Shown in pieces: positions 44,928 through 53,178 of a stretch of 64,000 nucleotides of DNA. A program made the translations under genes and the position numbers. The notes beneath the pieces were generated by a model, which had not been told where the DNA came from, made no database searches, and saw nothing but the letters and a program-made list of their open reading frames with translations. Positions within the stretch are counted from its first letter, which is position 1. Every line of letters begins with the position of its first letter. This DNA comes from Caulobacteraceae bacterium. GTDB taxonomy: Bacteria; Pseudomonadota; Alphaproteobacteria; Caulobacterales; Caulobacteraceae. The DNA lies in contig JAIYCQ010000003.1 in NCBI GenBank assembly GCA_027487945.1, positions 43,451 through 107,450 of the forward strand, written 5' to 3'.

Positions 44928-46613
44928 CTACCCCTCCACCACCGGTCCAACGCCGACGCCGTTCTCGCGGGCGACGGTGAAGGTCTTGAGAGTCGCGGTC
45001 GTGTAGTCGGTCGACAGGATGGTCGAGACGGCGATCATGTCGGCCCGGGCCTGGTCACGGGTCAGGGTCAGCAGCACGAAGCCCTTGGCCGCCGAGTTGG
45101 CGTACTTCACCTCGGGATTGCGCTGTACGAAGGCCTCGCCGAGCGGCAGGCCCGGCAGGATGTCGGAGAAGCCGGGGCTGGTGATGCCCGTCGTGCCGAA
45201 CTCGACCGCCACGCGGTAGCGGCGGCCGTCATCCCAGAGCTCGTTGGCCCAGAAGCTGTGGCTGTCGCCGGCCAGCACCACGGCGTTGGCGTTGGCAGCC
45301 TTGAACATGTCGTAGACCCGCTCGCGGGCGACGGGGTAGCCGTCCCACATGTCGAGGCCCAGCGGCAGGCCGAGCGCCGACAGGATCGACGACTGCTGCA
45401 CGGGCGCGCGGGCGTAGTCGGGCAGCTTGCCCATCATGTCGGCCCATCCGGCCTCGCCCATCGTCGCGCGCAGGTTGGGCGGGCAGACGCGGGCCATGAC
45501 GATCTGGTTGCCCAGCACCTGCCAGGCCTCGCCGGCCTTGACCGAGCGGTCGAGCTCGCCGGCCAGCCACTTCTCCTGGCGATCACCCATCAGCTGTCGC
45601 GACGGATCGTTGAGGATCTTCAGGAAGTGGGCGACGTCCGGCTTGCCGTCCACGACGGGCAGGGTCTTGTCGGTGTAGTCCAGCGGCTCGCCCCGGCCGG
45701 CCAGCCGGGTCTCGACCATCATCAGGCTGGCCAGATCGCCGAAGCGGAACGACCGCCAGGAGGACTCCAGCAGGGCGCCCGGGGCCGGATCGCGGACCGG
45801 CATCCATTCGTAGTAGGCCTTGAGCGCGGCCGCCTTGCGGGTCGCCCAGTCACCCTCGGTGGAGGGCGTGTGGTTCTCGGCCCCGCCCTGCCAGCTGTCG
45901 TTGGCGGTCTCATGGTCGTCCCAGACCACGATCCAGGGCGCGCGGGCGTGAGCGGCCTGGAGCTGGGGGTCGGACTTGTAGAGCGCATGCCGGGCCCGGT
46001 AGTCGGCGAGGCTGATGATCTCATGCTCCGGCACAGGCTTGCGTTGCGCGGCCACCGGCGAGTTCATGCCGTAGTCGCCCGCAGCGGCGCCGTACTCGTA
46101 GATGTAGTCGCCCAGGTGCAGAACCGCGTCGACCCGCTCCAGCGCCGCAATGGCGCCGTAGGCGTTGAAGTAGCCGTTCGGGTAGAGCGAACAGGAGGCC
46201 ACGGCGAGGACGACGTCCTTCACCGAGCCCTCCGGCAGGGTGCGGGTGCGGCCGACGGGCGAGACCTGACCGCTCACATCAAAGCGGTACCAGTAGTCCG
46301 TGCCCGGCTTCAGGCCGTCGACGTCGACCTTGACGGTCCAGTCCCGGTCAGCGGACGTGCTGAAGGGAACGGCGCGAGCGCCCCTCAGGTCGGGAGAGGC
46401 CGCGATCACCACCCTGCCGGCGATCGGGCCCGTCGAGCCGTTGGCTTCGGGCGTCAGGCGGGTCCAGAGGACGACGCGGTCCTGCAGCGGATCGCCGCTG
46501 GCCACGCCATGACCGAAGGCCAGCTTGACGGTGGCCGCCTGCGCCGAGGTCGCCGCCGCGCCGGCGCCGCCGAGCCCGAGGAGGCCCAAGGCCCCACGTC
46601 TGTTGATCCGCAT
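44928..46613 (-). CDS. PhoD-type alkaline phosphatase/phosphodiesterase, Tat-exported
   Basis: 561 residues from the ATG at 46613 with a GGGGAGGG ribosome site. A twin-arginine signal (INRRGALGLLGLGG) sends it folded to the periplasm. The PhoD N-terminal domain (FGHGVASGDPLQDRVVLWTR) and metallophosphoesterase motifs (ASCSLYPNG, HLGDYIYEYG, VWDDHETANDSW, LAGDSHSFWANEL) are intact. PhoD enzymes release phosphate from phosphodiesters and use Ca2+ and Fe3+. The TonB receptor gene lies 74 bases upstream on the same strand, suggesting one scavenging operon. Confidence 0.92.
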   Translation of the reverse strand: MRINRRGALGLLGLGGAGAAATSAQAATVKLAFGHGVASGDPLQDRVVLWTRLTPEANGSTGPIAGRVVIAASPDLRGARAVPFSTSADRDWTVKVDVDGLKPGTDYWYRFDVSGQVSPVGRTRTLPEGSVKDVVLAVASCSLYPNGYFNAYGAIAALERVDAVLHLGDYIYEYGAAAGDYGMNSPVAAQRKPVPEHEIISLADYRARHALYKSDPQLQAAHARAPWIVVWDDHETANDSWQGGAENHTPSTEGDWATRKAAALKAYYEWMPVRDPAPGALLESSWRSFRFGDLASLMMVETRLAGRGEPLDYTDKTLPVVDGKPDVAHFLKILNDPSRQLMGDRQEKWLAGELDRSVKAGEAWQVLGNQIVMARVCPPNLRATMGEAGWADMMGKLPDYARAPVQQSSILSALGLPLGLDMWDGYPVARERVYDMFKAANANAVVLAGDSHSFWANELWDDGRRYRVAVEFGTTGITSPGFSDILPGLPLGEAFVQRNPEVKYANSAAKGFVLLTLTRDQARADMIAVSTILSTDYTTATLKTFTVARENGVGVGPVVEG

Positions 46614-46687
46614 GCCCTGACCCTCCCCGGTCGTTGTTCTGGTTGGCCGGAACAGTGCGACGCCTGCTCCGGCCCGTCCAGTGCCAG

Positions 46688-49252
46688 CTAGTACTTCCAG
46701 CCCATGGTGACGCCCCACATCCGCGGCCGGCCGCCGATGAAGGTCGGCAGGCCCAGCGAGTCGCCGGTGTTGCCGGCGTCGATGATGTAGCTTTCGTCCG
46801 TCAGGTTCGTGACGAAGGCCCCGACCGTCCAGGACCCGGCTTCCGGCCTGTAGCTGACCCGCAGGTCGGCCAGGCCGTAGCTGTCCTGGACCTCGTCCTG
46901 GATGTTGTCCGGCAGGAAGGCGGCCGGCGGCTGCTGGAACACCGCGCGGTCGTTGTTGTCGTCGAAGAACACCTTCGATTGCCAGCTGTAGCTCGGTCGG
47001 ACCGAGATCTCGCCGCCCAGGGCGTCGAAGGTCCAGTTGGCGCCGATCGAGGCGGTGTGGTCCGGCGACAGACGGAAGCTGTTGCCGTCGTAGGCGCCGC
47101 CCTCGAACCGGGCCTTGTTCCAGGCGTAGGTCGCATAGATGTCGAGGCCCGCCATGGCCCGCCACTCGACCTGGGTCTCGATGCCCCAGGCCTTGGCCTT
47201 GCCGGCGTTGGTGATCACGAACAGCGTGCCCTGCTGCTCGACCGTCTGGAAGTTGTCGTAGTCGTAGTAGTAGACGGCGGTGTCGAGCCGCAGGCTGCGG
47301 TCGAGCAGCGCCGCCTTGTAGCCGACCTCGAAGCTGTCGACCGTCTCGGCCTCGACGACGCCGAACCGGGCCGCCCCGTACGGCGCGGCCGGTCCGCCGA
47401 CCGCCAGGACCGCCGGACGGCGGCCACGGGCGTAGCTGGCATAGAGGTTGGCGTCGTCCGACAGCTCGTAGCGGCCGACCAGGCGCCAGGTGAAGTCGCT
47501 CTCGTCGTTGGACGCGCTGGTGGCGTCGCCGTTGTTGGCGGTCGGCTGGAAGGTGACGCCGAAGTTCGGGAGCATCGACGCGGGGATCGACTGCACGGCC
47601 GGGCTCTGCAGGGCGCCCAGGATGGCATTGCCCTGCCCGATGCCGAGCGGCGTGCCGCTGGCGCCGAGCGAGGCGGCGCCGATGACGCCGCCCAGCACGC
47701 TGCGGCCGCCGACGGTGCGCGAGGCGAAGCTGGTGGTGCGGTCGTCGCTGGTGAAACGGACGCCGGCCGACAGTTCGAACCGGTCGGTGACGGCGACACT
47801 GACGTCGGCGAACAGATCGAACGAGGTCAGTTCACTGCCGGTGGTCGTTTCCTCGAGATGGGTGGCGCGCAGGTTGGCCGCGATGGCCTGGGCCTGCGGA
47901 CCGGTCAGGACGAGGTTGCCGCCGCTGGCCTGGAACACCAGGCCCTGGACCAGGGCGCCGGTGAAGGCGGTGTTGCCGAAGAAGGCCATCGGCGCCGGAT
48001 TGTTGGCGGGCAGGCCCGAACCGGCGGCGCCGGCGTTGAGCTGGCCGGTGACCAACGCCAGGGCGACGCGCTCGTCGATCTGGATCGGGATGCGACTGAC
48101 CGACTCTTCGCTGAAATAGCTGGCGCCCACGAAGCCGCGGATCCGGCCGCCGGCGTCGTAGTTGAGGCGCAGCTCCTGGCTGAACTGCTCGTTGGTCGCG
48201 TCGTTCAGGCCGGTGAGGATCGGCAGCGACACGCCGTCGGCGTCGAACACCTCGGCCGAGTCGAACTCGCGGTAGGCCGAGATCGAGGTCAGGGTGACAT
48301 CGTCGCTCAGGTCCCAGACCATCAGGCCGGTGACGCCCCAGACGCTGCGGTCGACGCCCAGGGCCTTGCCGCCCTGGAAGCCGGCCGGAGCGGCGAGAGC
48401 CGCCGGGTCCTGCGCGCCGAGGCCGCCCAGCACCTGACCGGTGGTCGGGTTGGTCGGCAGGTAGTTGATCGACTTGAAGGCCGTGCCGCCGGTCTCGTCT
48501 TCCTGGTAGTTGATGATCAGGTCGGCGCGGAAGCTGTCGCCCGGTTCGAAAGCGAGGCCCAGACGGGCGGCGCGGCTGTCGAGCCCCTGGAAGTCATCAC
48601 CGGTCAGCCCGTTGTCGACGTAGCCGTCGCGCTGACGGATCGAACCGCCGACGCGCACCGCCAGGACGTCGGAGAGCGGGATGTTCAGCATCCCCTGGCC
48701 GAGGCGGTAGCCGTAGTCGCCGCCTTCCACCGTCAGCGAGGCGTCGAAGCCCGACGGGTCAGCCTTGTTCTGGATGATGTTGACGGCCCCGATCAGGGCG
48801 CCGCGACCGAACAGCGTCGATTGCGGCCCCTTGGCCACCTCGATGCGCTCGATGTCGAACAGCTCGACGTAGGAGCCCTGGGCCTTGGAGATCGAGACGC
48901 CGTCCTGGAACACCGACACGCGGGGCTCGGAGAAGGCATCGGTCGAGTCCGAGGTGATGCCGCGCATCACATAGCCCGGGTTGTTGGGCGACTGGTCCTG
49001 GACCTCGAAGCCCGGGGTGAATTTGGACAGGTCGGCGAAGTCCTGGATGCCGAGGGCCTGCAGACGCTCGCCGCTGTAGGCGGTCAGCGACAGCGGCACG
49101 TCGACCGCGGCCTGTTCGCGTTTCTGGGCGGTGACCACGATCTCCTCGACCTCGGTCGAGGCGGCCTCCTGGGCATTGGCGGCCCCGGCGGCGATCAGCA
49201 TGGCGGAAGAGCCCGCTGCGGCGAGCAGCAGGCGGCGGAAGGTCGGTGTCAT
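46688..49252 (-). CDS. TonB-dependent outer-membrane receptor
   Basis: 854 residues from the ATG at 49252, chosen for its GAGGGG ribosome site and a signal peptide ending ANAQE. TonB box VEEIVVTAQKREQ, plug domain (TPGFEVQDQSPNNPGYVMRG, GPQSTLFGRGALIGAVNI) and a beta-barrel ending in the usual aromatic residue (MGWKY). No STN signalling domain, so it does not self-signal to a sigma factor. Downstream PhoD phosphatase hints at a phosphorylated organic substrate; siderophore uptake is the alternative. No transcription regulator is adjacent. Confidence 0.92.
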   Translation of the reverse strand: MTPTFRRLLLAAAGSSAMLIAAGAANAQEAASTEVEEIVVTAQKREQAAVDVPLSLTAYSGERLQALGIQDFADLSKFTPGFEVQDQSPNNPGYVMRGITSDSTDAFSEPRVSVFQDGVSISKAQGSYVELFDIERIEVAKGPQSTLFGRGALIGAVNIIQNKADPSGFDASLTVEGGDYGYRLGQGMLNIPLSDVLAVRVGGSIRQRDGYVDNGLTGDDFQGLDSRAARLGLAFEPGDSFRADLIINYQEDETGGTAFKSINYLPTNPTTGQVLGGLGAQDPAALAAPAGFQGGKALGVDRSVWGVTGLMVWDLSDDVTLTSISAYREFDSAEVFDADGVSLPILTGLNDATNEQFSQELRLNYDAGGRIRGFVGASYFSEESVSRIPIQIDERVALALVTGQLNAGAAGSGLPANNPAPMAFFGNTAFTGALVQGLVFQASGGNLVLTGPQAQAIAANLRATHLEETTTGSELTSFDLFADVSVAVTDRFELSAGVRFTSDDRTTSFASRTVGGRSVLGGVIGAASLGASGTPLGIGQGNAILGALQSPAVQSIPASMLPNFGVTFQPTANNGDATSASNDESDFTWRLVGRYELSDDANLYASYARGRRPAVLAVGGPAAPYGAARFGVVEAETVDSFEVGYKAALLDRSLRLDTAVYYYDYDNFQTVEQQGTLFVITNAGKAKAWGIETQVEWRAMAGLDIYATYAWNKARFEGGAYDGNSFRLSPDHTASIGANWTFDALGGEISVRPSYSWQSKVFFDDNNDRAVFQQPPAAFLPDNIQDEVQDSYGLADLRVSYRPEAGSWTVGAFVTNLTDESYIIDAGNTGDSLGLPTFIGGRPRMWGVTMGWKY

Positions 49253-49469
49253 GTTCGTATCCCCTCGAACGTGAACGGTGATCACCTTGGCTAGCGGGCG
49301 TCGATGACAGACGGAAGACGGACGGGCGACACGGCAGCGATGGGCACCCCAAAACGGGGACTAAAGGGGCGGCGCCGACCGACCGCGGCGGCGGCGCGCG
49401 CTTGCGGGCTAGGAAACCATCCGGCGCCCTGTACGTTGGGGGCGACATCGCCAACCCTGAGGAGCTCCC

Positions 49470-49781
49470 GTGTCCAGCGAAGGCCTGCATGTCCCCCGCG
49501 AGAAGCTGAAGCCCAAAACCCTGCTGCAGCACTACGCCATCACCTCGTTGATCGAGGAGCTCGAGGCGGTCGACTGGTATCGGCAGCGGGCCGAAGACTG
49601 CGAGGACGAGGACCTGCGCGCGATCCTGCTGCATAACGCCCGGGAGGAACTGGAGCACGCGGCCATGGCGCTGGAGTGGCTGCGTCGCAGCGATCCGGAG
49701 ACGGACAGGAACCTGCGCGAGTACCTGTTCAGGGAGGGCTCGATCACGGGCCACGAGGAAAAGGCGACGGGCGAGGCGTGA
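49470..49781 (+). CDS. Encapsulated-ferritin-like (EncFtn) protein without encapsulin
   Basis: 103 residues from a GTG start behind CTGAGGAGC. The two-helix EncFtn pattern is strong: SLIEELEAVDWYRQRAEDCEDEDLRAILLHNAREELEHAAMALEWLRR, shown here in parts (EELEAVDWY at 29-37, EELEHAAMALEW at 59-70), with the Glu and His ferroxidase ligands kept. Classical members oxidise Fe2+ inside an encapsulin shell and carry a C-terminal targeting peptide. Here the chain ends soon after REYLFREGSITG, and no encapsulin gene is adjacent. Its stop overlaps the pseudouridine synthase start by 4 bp. Confidence 0.85.
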   Translation: MSSEGLHVPREKLKPKTLLQHYAITSLIEELEAVDWYRQRAEDCEDEDLRAILLHNAREELEHAAMALEWLRRSDPETDRNLREYLFREGSITGHEEKATGEA

Positions 49782-50803
49782 GCGAAACGGAGACCCTTGC
49801 CGAGTCCCTCGTCGACGAGGACGAGCCGCTGGACGTCGGCCCGCCCGGCCTGCGGGTGATCGAGGTGACGCCCGCGGACGCCGGGGGGCGGCTGGACAAG
49901 ACCCTGGCCGGGCAGGCGGCGGAGCTGTCGCGCGGCCGGGTGCAGGCGCTGATGGCCGACGGGCTGATCACCTTCGACGGGGCGGTGGTGACCGACGCCT
50001 CATCGAAGGCGAAGGCCGGGCTCTACACCGTCCTGATTCCGGCCCCGGCGCCGGCCGAGCCGCAGCCCGAGGCCATCCCGCTCAGGGTGCTGTTCGAGGA
50101 TCAGCACCTGATCGTCATCGACAAGCCGGCCGGCATGGCCGCCCATCCGGGTCCGGGGACGGAGAGCGGCACCCTGGTCAACGCCCTGCTGCATCACTGC
50201 GCCGGCAGCCTGTCGGGCATAGGTGGCGTGGCGCGGCCCGGCATCGTCCACCGGCTGGACAAGGACACCAGCGGGGTGATGGTCGCCGCCAAGACCGACG
50301 CGGCGCATCAGGGCCTGTCGGCGCTGTTCGCCACCCACGATATCGACCGGGTCTATGTCGCTCTGGTGCGCGGCGCGCCGCATCCGACCAAGGGGACGAT
50401 CGAGACCCGGCTCGGCCGCAGCCCGCATGACCGCAAGAAGATCGCCATCCTCAAAACCGGCGGACGCGAGGCGATCACCCACTACCGTGTCGAGCGGACG
50501 TTCGGCCCCGCCGACAAGCCGACGGCGGCCCGCGTCGCCTGCCGGCTCGAGACCGGCCGCACCCACCAGATCCGAGTCCATATGGCCAGCAAGGGCTCGC
50601 CCTGCCTGGGCGACCCGGCCTACGGCTCCGGTCCGCCGGCCCAGCCGGTGCGCGAAGCCATGGCGACCGCAGGCCTCGGTCGCCAGGCCCTGCACGCGGC
50701 GGTGCTGGGTTTCGTCCACCCGATCACCGGAGAGACGATGCGCTTCGAGACGCCTTCGCCGGACGACATGTGCGTGCTGGAGGATCTGCTGGCCGGGCTG
50801 TGA
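49778..50803 (+). CDS. RluA/RluD-family pseudouridine synthase
   Basis: 341 residues from a GTG start that overlaps the previous stop (GTGA). An N-terminal S4 RNA-binding domain (GGRLDKTLAGQAAELSRGRVQALMADG) precedes the catalytic domain with HRLDKDTSGVMVAAK (catalytic Asp) and the RTHQIRVHM C-terminal motif. RluD-type enzymes modify helix 69 of 23S rRNA. The S4 domain favours RluD/RluC over RluA. Its coupling to a ferritin-like gene is unusual. Confidence 0.92.
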   Translation: MSETETLAESLVDEDEPLDVGPPGLRVIEVTPADAGGRLDKTLAGQAAELSRGRVQALMADGLITFDGAVVTDASSKAKAGLYTVLIPAPAPAEPQPEAIPLRVLFEDQHLIVIDKPAGMAAHPGPGTESGTLVNALLHHCAGSLSGIGGVARPGIVHRLDKDTSGVMVAAKTDAAHQGLSALFATHDIDRVYVALVRGAPHPTKGTIETRLGRSPHDRKKIAILKTGGREAITHYRVERTFGPADKPTAARVACRLETGRTHQIRVHMASKGSPCLGDPAYGSGPPAQPVREAMATAGLGRQALHAAVLGFVHPITGETMRFETPSPDDMCVLEDLLAGL

Positions 50804-50889
50804 GGCCGGTCCGGCCCACAGTTGCGCTGGATCAATCCGCCCGCCGCCGGACGGCGCATGATGGCCGGAGTCAAACCCGGAGCCCCCAC

Positions 50890-51156
50890 ATGACCCGCCT
50901 CGGCGTACTCGGAACCGGCCTTGTGTTCGGCCTTTGCATGGCCCTGCTTCACGCCACCTGGGCCGCCCTCGTCGCGCTGCGATGGGCCCAGCCCCTGCTC
51001 GACTTTATCTTTCGCCTGCATTTCATCACCCCGCCCTACCGCGTCGGCAACTTTGATCCGGCCACCGCGTTGATGCTCGTCGGCGTGACATTCGCGCTGG
51101 GCCTCGCCGGCGGGGCCGTCTTCGCAGCGGTCTGGAACATCGCCGTCCGCAAGTGA
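50890..51156 (+). CDS. Small two-helix membrane protein (unknown)
   Basis: 88 residues from the ATG at 50890. Two long hydrophobic segments (about 4-30 and 57-83) with a connecting loop (FRLHFITPPYRVGNFDP). No family recognised. It starts 86 bases after the pseudouridine synthase and ends about 200 bases before rpoH. A longer upstream in-frame reading is Arg/Pro-rich and overlaps the previous gene, so I used the later ATG. Confidence 0.65.
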   Translation: MTRLGVLGTGLVFGLCMALLHATWAALVALRWAQPLLDFIFRLHFITPPYRVGNFDPATALMLVGVTFALGLAGGAVFAAVWNIAVRK

Positions 51157-51251
51157 TCCCTGCCCGTCCGCGTGAGTGCATCTTTTCTGACAACGCACGG
51201 AAACAATCTCGATACCCGAGCGCAACAGTCAGGGATTACAAATCGGTCACT

Positions 51252-51283
51252 GGCCTTTGAAAGGCCATTTCGGCTTCCTATGT
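51252..51283 (+). promoter_or_regulatory. Candidate heat-shock promoter of rpoH
   Basis: TTTGAAA (51256-51262) and CCTATGT (51277-51283), 14 bases apart, resemble a sigma-32 promoter (CTTGAAA and CCCCATnT). It lies about 70 bases before the rpoH ATG. Caulobacter rpoH is known to have a sigma-32-dependent promoter, so a self-activating loop is plausible. The -35 lies inside a short inverted repeat (GGCCTTTGAAAGGCC). Confidence 0.5.
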
Positions 51284-51352
51284 GGAATTCGAAGGGGGCG
51301 GACGGCCGCGTTTGGGAGCCGGCCCGCTGACGTACGAAGGGGATTGATCTCG

Positions 51353-52240
51353 ATGGCCACGACCTCTCTAGCCGTGATGACGCCGGACGGCGGTCTGTCG
51401 CGCTACCTGACCGAGATCCGCAAGTTCCCCATGCTGGCCAAGGACGAGGAGTTCATGCTCGCCCAGCGCTGGAAGGAGCACCAGGACTCCGAGGCCGCCC
51501 ACCGGATGGTCACCAGCCACCTGCGCCTGGTCGCCAAGATCGCCATGGGCTACCGCGGCTACGGCCTGCCGATCGGCGAGGTGATCTCCGAGGGCAACGT
51601 CGGCCTGATGCAGGCGGTCAAGAAGTTCGAGCCGGACAAGGGCTTCCGCCTCGCCACCTACGCCATGTGGTGGATCCGCGCCTCGATCCAGGAATACATC
51701 CTGCGCAGCTGGTCCCTCGTGAAGATGGGCACCACCGCGGCCCAGAAGAAGCTGTTCTTCAACCTGCGCAAGGCCAAGAGCCAGATCAGCGCCTTCGAGG
51801 AAGGGGATCTGCTGCCCGAGCATGTGACCTCCATCGCCACCAAGCTGGGCGTCCACGAGGAAGAGGTGGTCTCGATGAACCGCCGCCTCAGCGGCGGCGA
51901 CGCCTCGCTGAACGCGCCGATGCGCGCCGACGGCGAGAGCGAGTGGCAGGACTGGCTGGCCGACGACAACGCCGTCAGCCAGGAGACCGTGGTCGCCGAG
52001 GAGGAGGAACGCTCGCTGCGTATGGGCCTGCTGCAGGAAGCCATGGCCGAGCTGACCGACCGCGAGAAGCACATCCTCACCGAGCGCCGGCTGAAGGACA
52101 ATCCGACCACGCTCGAGGACCTCGCCGCCGAGTACGGCGTCAGCCGCGAGCGGGTGCGTCAGATCGAGGTCCGGGCGTTCGAGAAGCTGCAGAAGACCAT
52201 GCGGGCCGCCGCCCTGGAGCGGAACCTCGTCGAGGCCTGA
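51353..52240 (+). CDS. rpoH: RNA polymerase heat-shock sigma factor RpoH (sigma-32)
   Basis: 295 residues. Sigma region 2 (SHLRLVAKIAMGYRGYGLPIGEVISEGNVGLMQAVKKFEPDKGF, then ATYAMWWIRASIQEYI) and region 4 (LTDREKHILTERRL, GVSRERVRQIEVRAFEKLQ) are complete. The RpoH box QKKLFFNLRK separates it from RpoD. It directs heat-shock gene transcription and is normally held by DnaK/FtsH. Upstream in-frame extension is not conserved. Confidence 0.96.
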   Translation: MATTSLAVMTPDGGLSRYLTEIRKFPMLAKDEEFMLAQRWKEHQDSEAAHRMVTSHLRLVAKIAMGYRGYGLPIGEVISEGNVGLMQAVKKFEPDKGFRLATYAMWWIRASIQEYILRSWSLVKMGTTAAQKKLFFNLRKAKSQISAFEEGDLLPEHVTSIATKLGVHEEEVVSMNRRLSGGDASLNAPMRADGESEWQDWLADDNAVSQETVVAEEEERSLRMGLLQEAMAELTDREKHILTERRLKDNPTTLEDLAAEYGVSRERVRQIEVRAFEKLQKTMRAAALERNLVEA

Positions 52241-52269
52241 TCCCGAGCGGGTCCCTCGCCGGTCATGAA

Positions 52270-52302
52270 GAGGGCGCGGTCATTGTGGCCGCGCCCTTTT
52301 TC
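52270..52302 (+). terminator. Rho-independent terminator of rpoH
   Basis: An 8-bp perfect GC-rich stem (GGGCGCGG / CCGCGCCC), a 9-base loop and a following TTTTT tract, 30 bases after the rpoH stop. It is the clearest intrinsic terminator in the window and abuts the stop of the minus-strand response regulator. Confidence 0.85.
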
Positions 52303-52309
52303 CTGGTCG

Positions 52310-53116
52310 TCAGGCCGCCCTCGGGGCCGCAGCGTCCCTGGGCATGTACTGCAGGATGGCGACGATGGCCGCCTCCAGCCCGCGCCAGTTCGGCTGGCCC
52401 TCGGCCGGCAGCTCGCGCGCCAGGGCGCTCGCGGCGGCGGAAAGGCCCGGGTTGGCCGAGGACTGGCCGACCTTGTGCAGCATGGCGGCCTGCGCCAGCA
52501 GGGCGCGGCGCGCCTGGGCCCAGTCGGTCTTCAGCGACCCCGCCGCGGCGCGGACGATTTTCAGGGCCTGCAGCATGCGCGCAGCGTCGGAGGTGGTGTC
52601 GACGTCGGTCTTGCGCTTGCGCGGGCCGGTGTATTCCGCCGAGTTGAAGCGTCGCCGGTCGGGGCCGACGTACTGCACCGCCTCGACCCAGTCGCGCGGC
52701 TTGAGCGCCACGGCCTCCAGCCGGCGCAGCAGGTCCTTCATCGTGTAGGGCTTGCGCAGGAACTCGTGCACCCCGGCATCGCGAGCCCCGATGATGGCGG
52801 CGGCGGTCGCCTCGCCGGTGACCATGATCACCGGAACCTCGCGGCAGGCGAGGTCGCTGCGGCGGATCAGGCGCGTCAGGCGGGCGCCGTCCAGCCCGGG
52901 GCCGGCGTTTTCAAGGAAGATCAGCTGCGGGTCGACAATCTGGACCATCTGCATGGCCTTGGCTTCGTTGTGCGCCGACCAGACCTGACCGGCGCCGCCG
53001 GTGATGGTGCGCAGGAGCTCGGTGAGCAGCTTCACGCTCGCGGGGGTCGGATCCACCACCAGCACTTTCTGGAGCCTGGGGGCGAGCTTCTGGAACAGCC
53101 TCAGTTCATCTTGCAC
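52310..53116 (-). CDS. Receiver-domain protein with Glu at the phospho-acceptor site
   Basis: 268 residues. The receiver (about 15-135) keeps the early Asp (VLVVDPTPAS), the Thr (IMVTGEA) and the Lys (LRKPYT), but the phospho-acceptor Asp is Glu69 in LIFLENAGPGLDG, which could mimic a permanently active state. The C-terminal half has the YVGPDRRRFNSAEYTGPRKRK motif, seen in alphaproteobacterial receiver proteins of unknown role, then a helical tail. There is no DNA-binding domain. Convergent with rpoH. Confidence 0.85.
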   Translation of the reverse strand: MQDELRLFQKLAPRLQKVLVVDPTPASVKLLTELLRTITGGAGQVWSAHNEAKAMQMVQIVDPQLIFLENAGPGLDGARLTRLIRRSDLACREVPVIMVTGEATAAAIIGARDAGVHEFLRKPYTMKDLLRRLEAVALKPRDWVEAVQYVGPDRRRFNSAEYTGPRKRKTDVDTTSDAARMLQALKIVRAAAGSLKTDWAQARRALLAQAAMLHKVGQSSANPGLSAAASALARELPAEGQPNWRGLEAAIVAILQYMPRDAAAPRAA

Positions 53117-53178
53117 GGCAGTGCGCCTCGGGTCGATTCAGAACAGTGTTACGCTACGCGGTAAAGATGGCCTTGACG

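Noticed and set aside
46634..49294. An 886-codon open frame on the plus strand
   Set aside because: Antisense to the TonB receptor; the composition is that of a shadow frame with no motifs.
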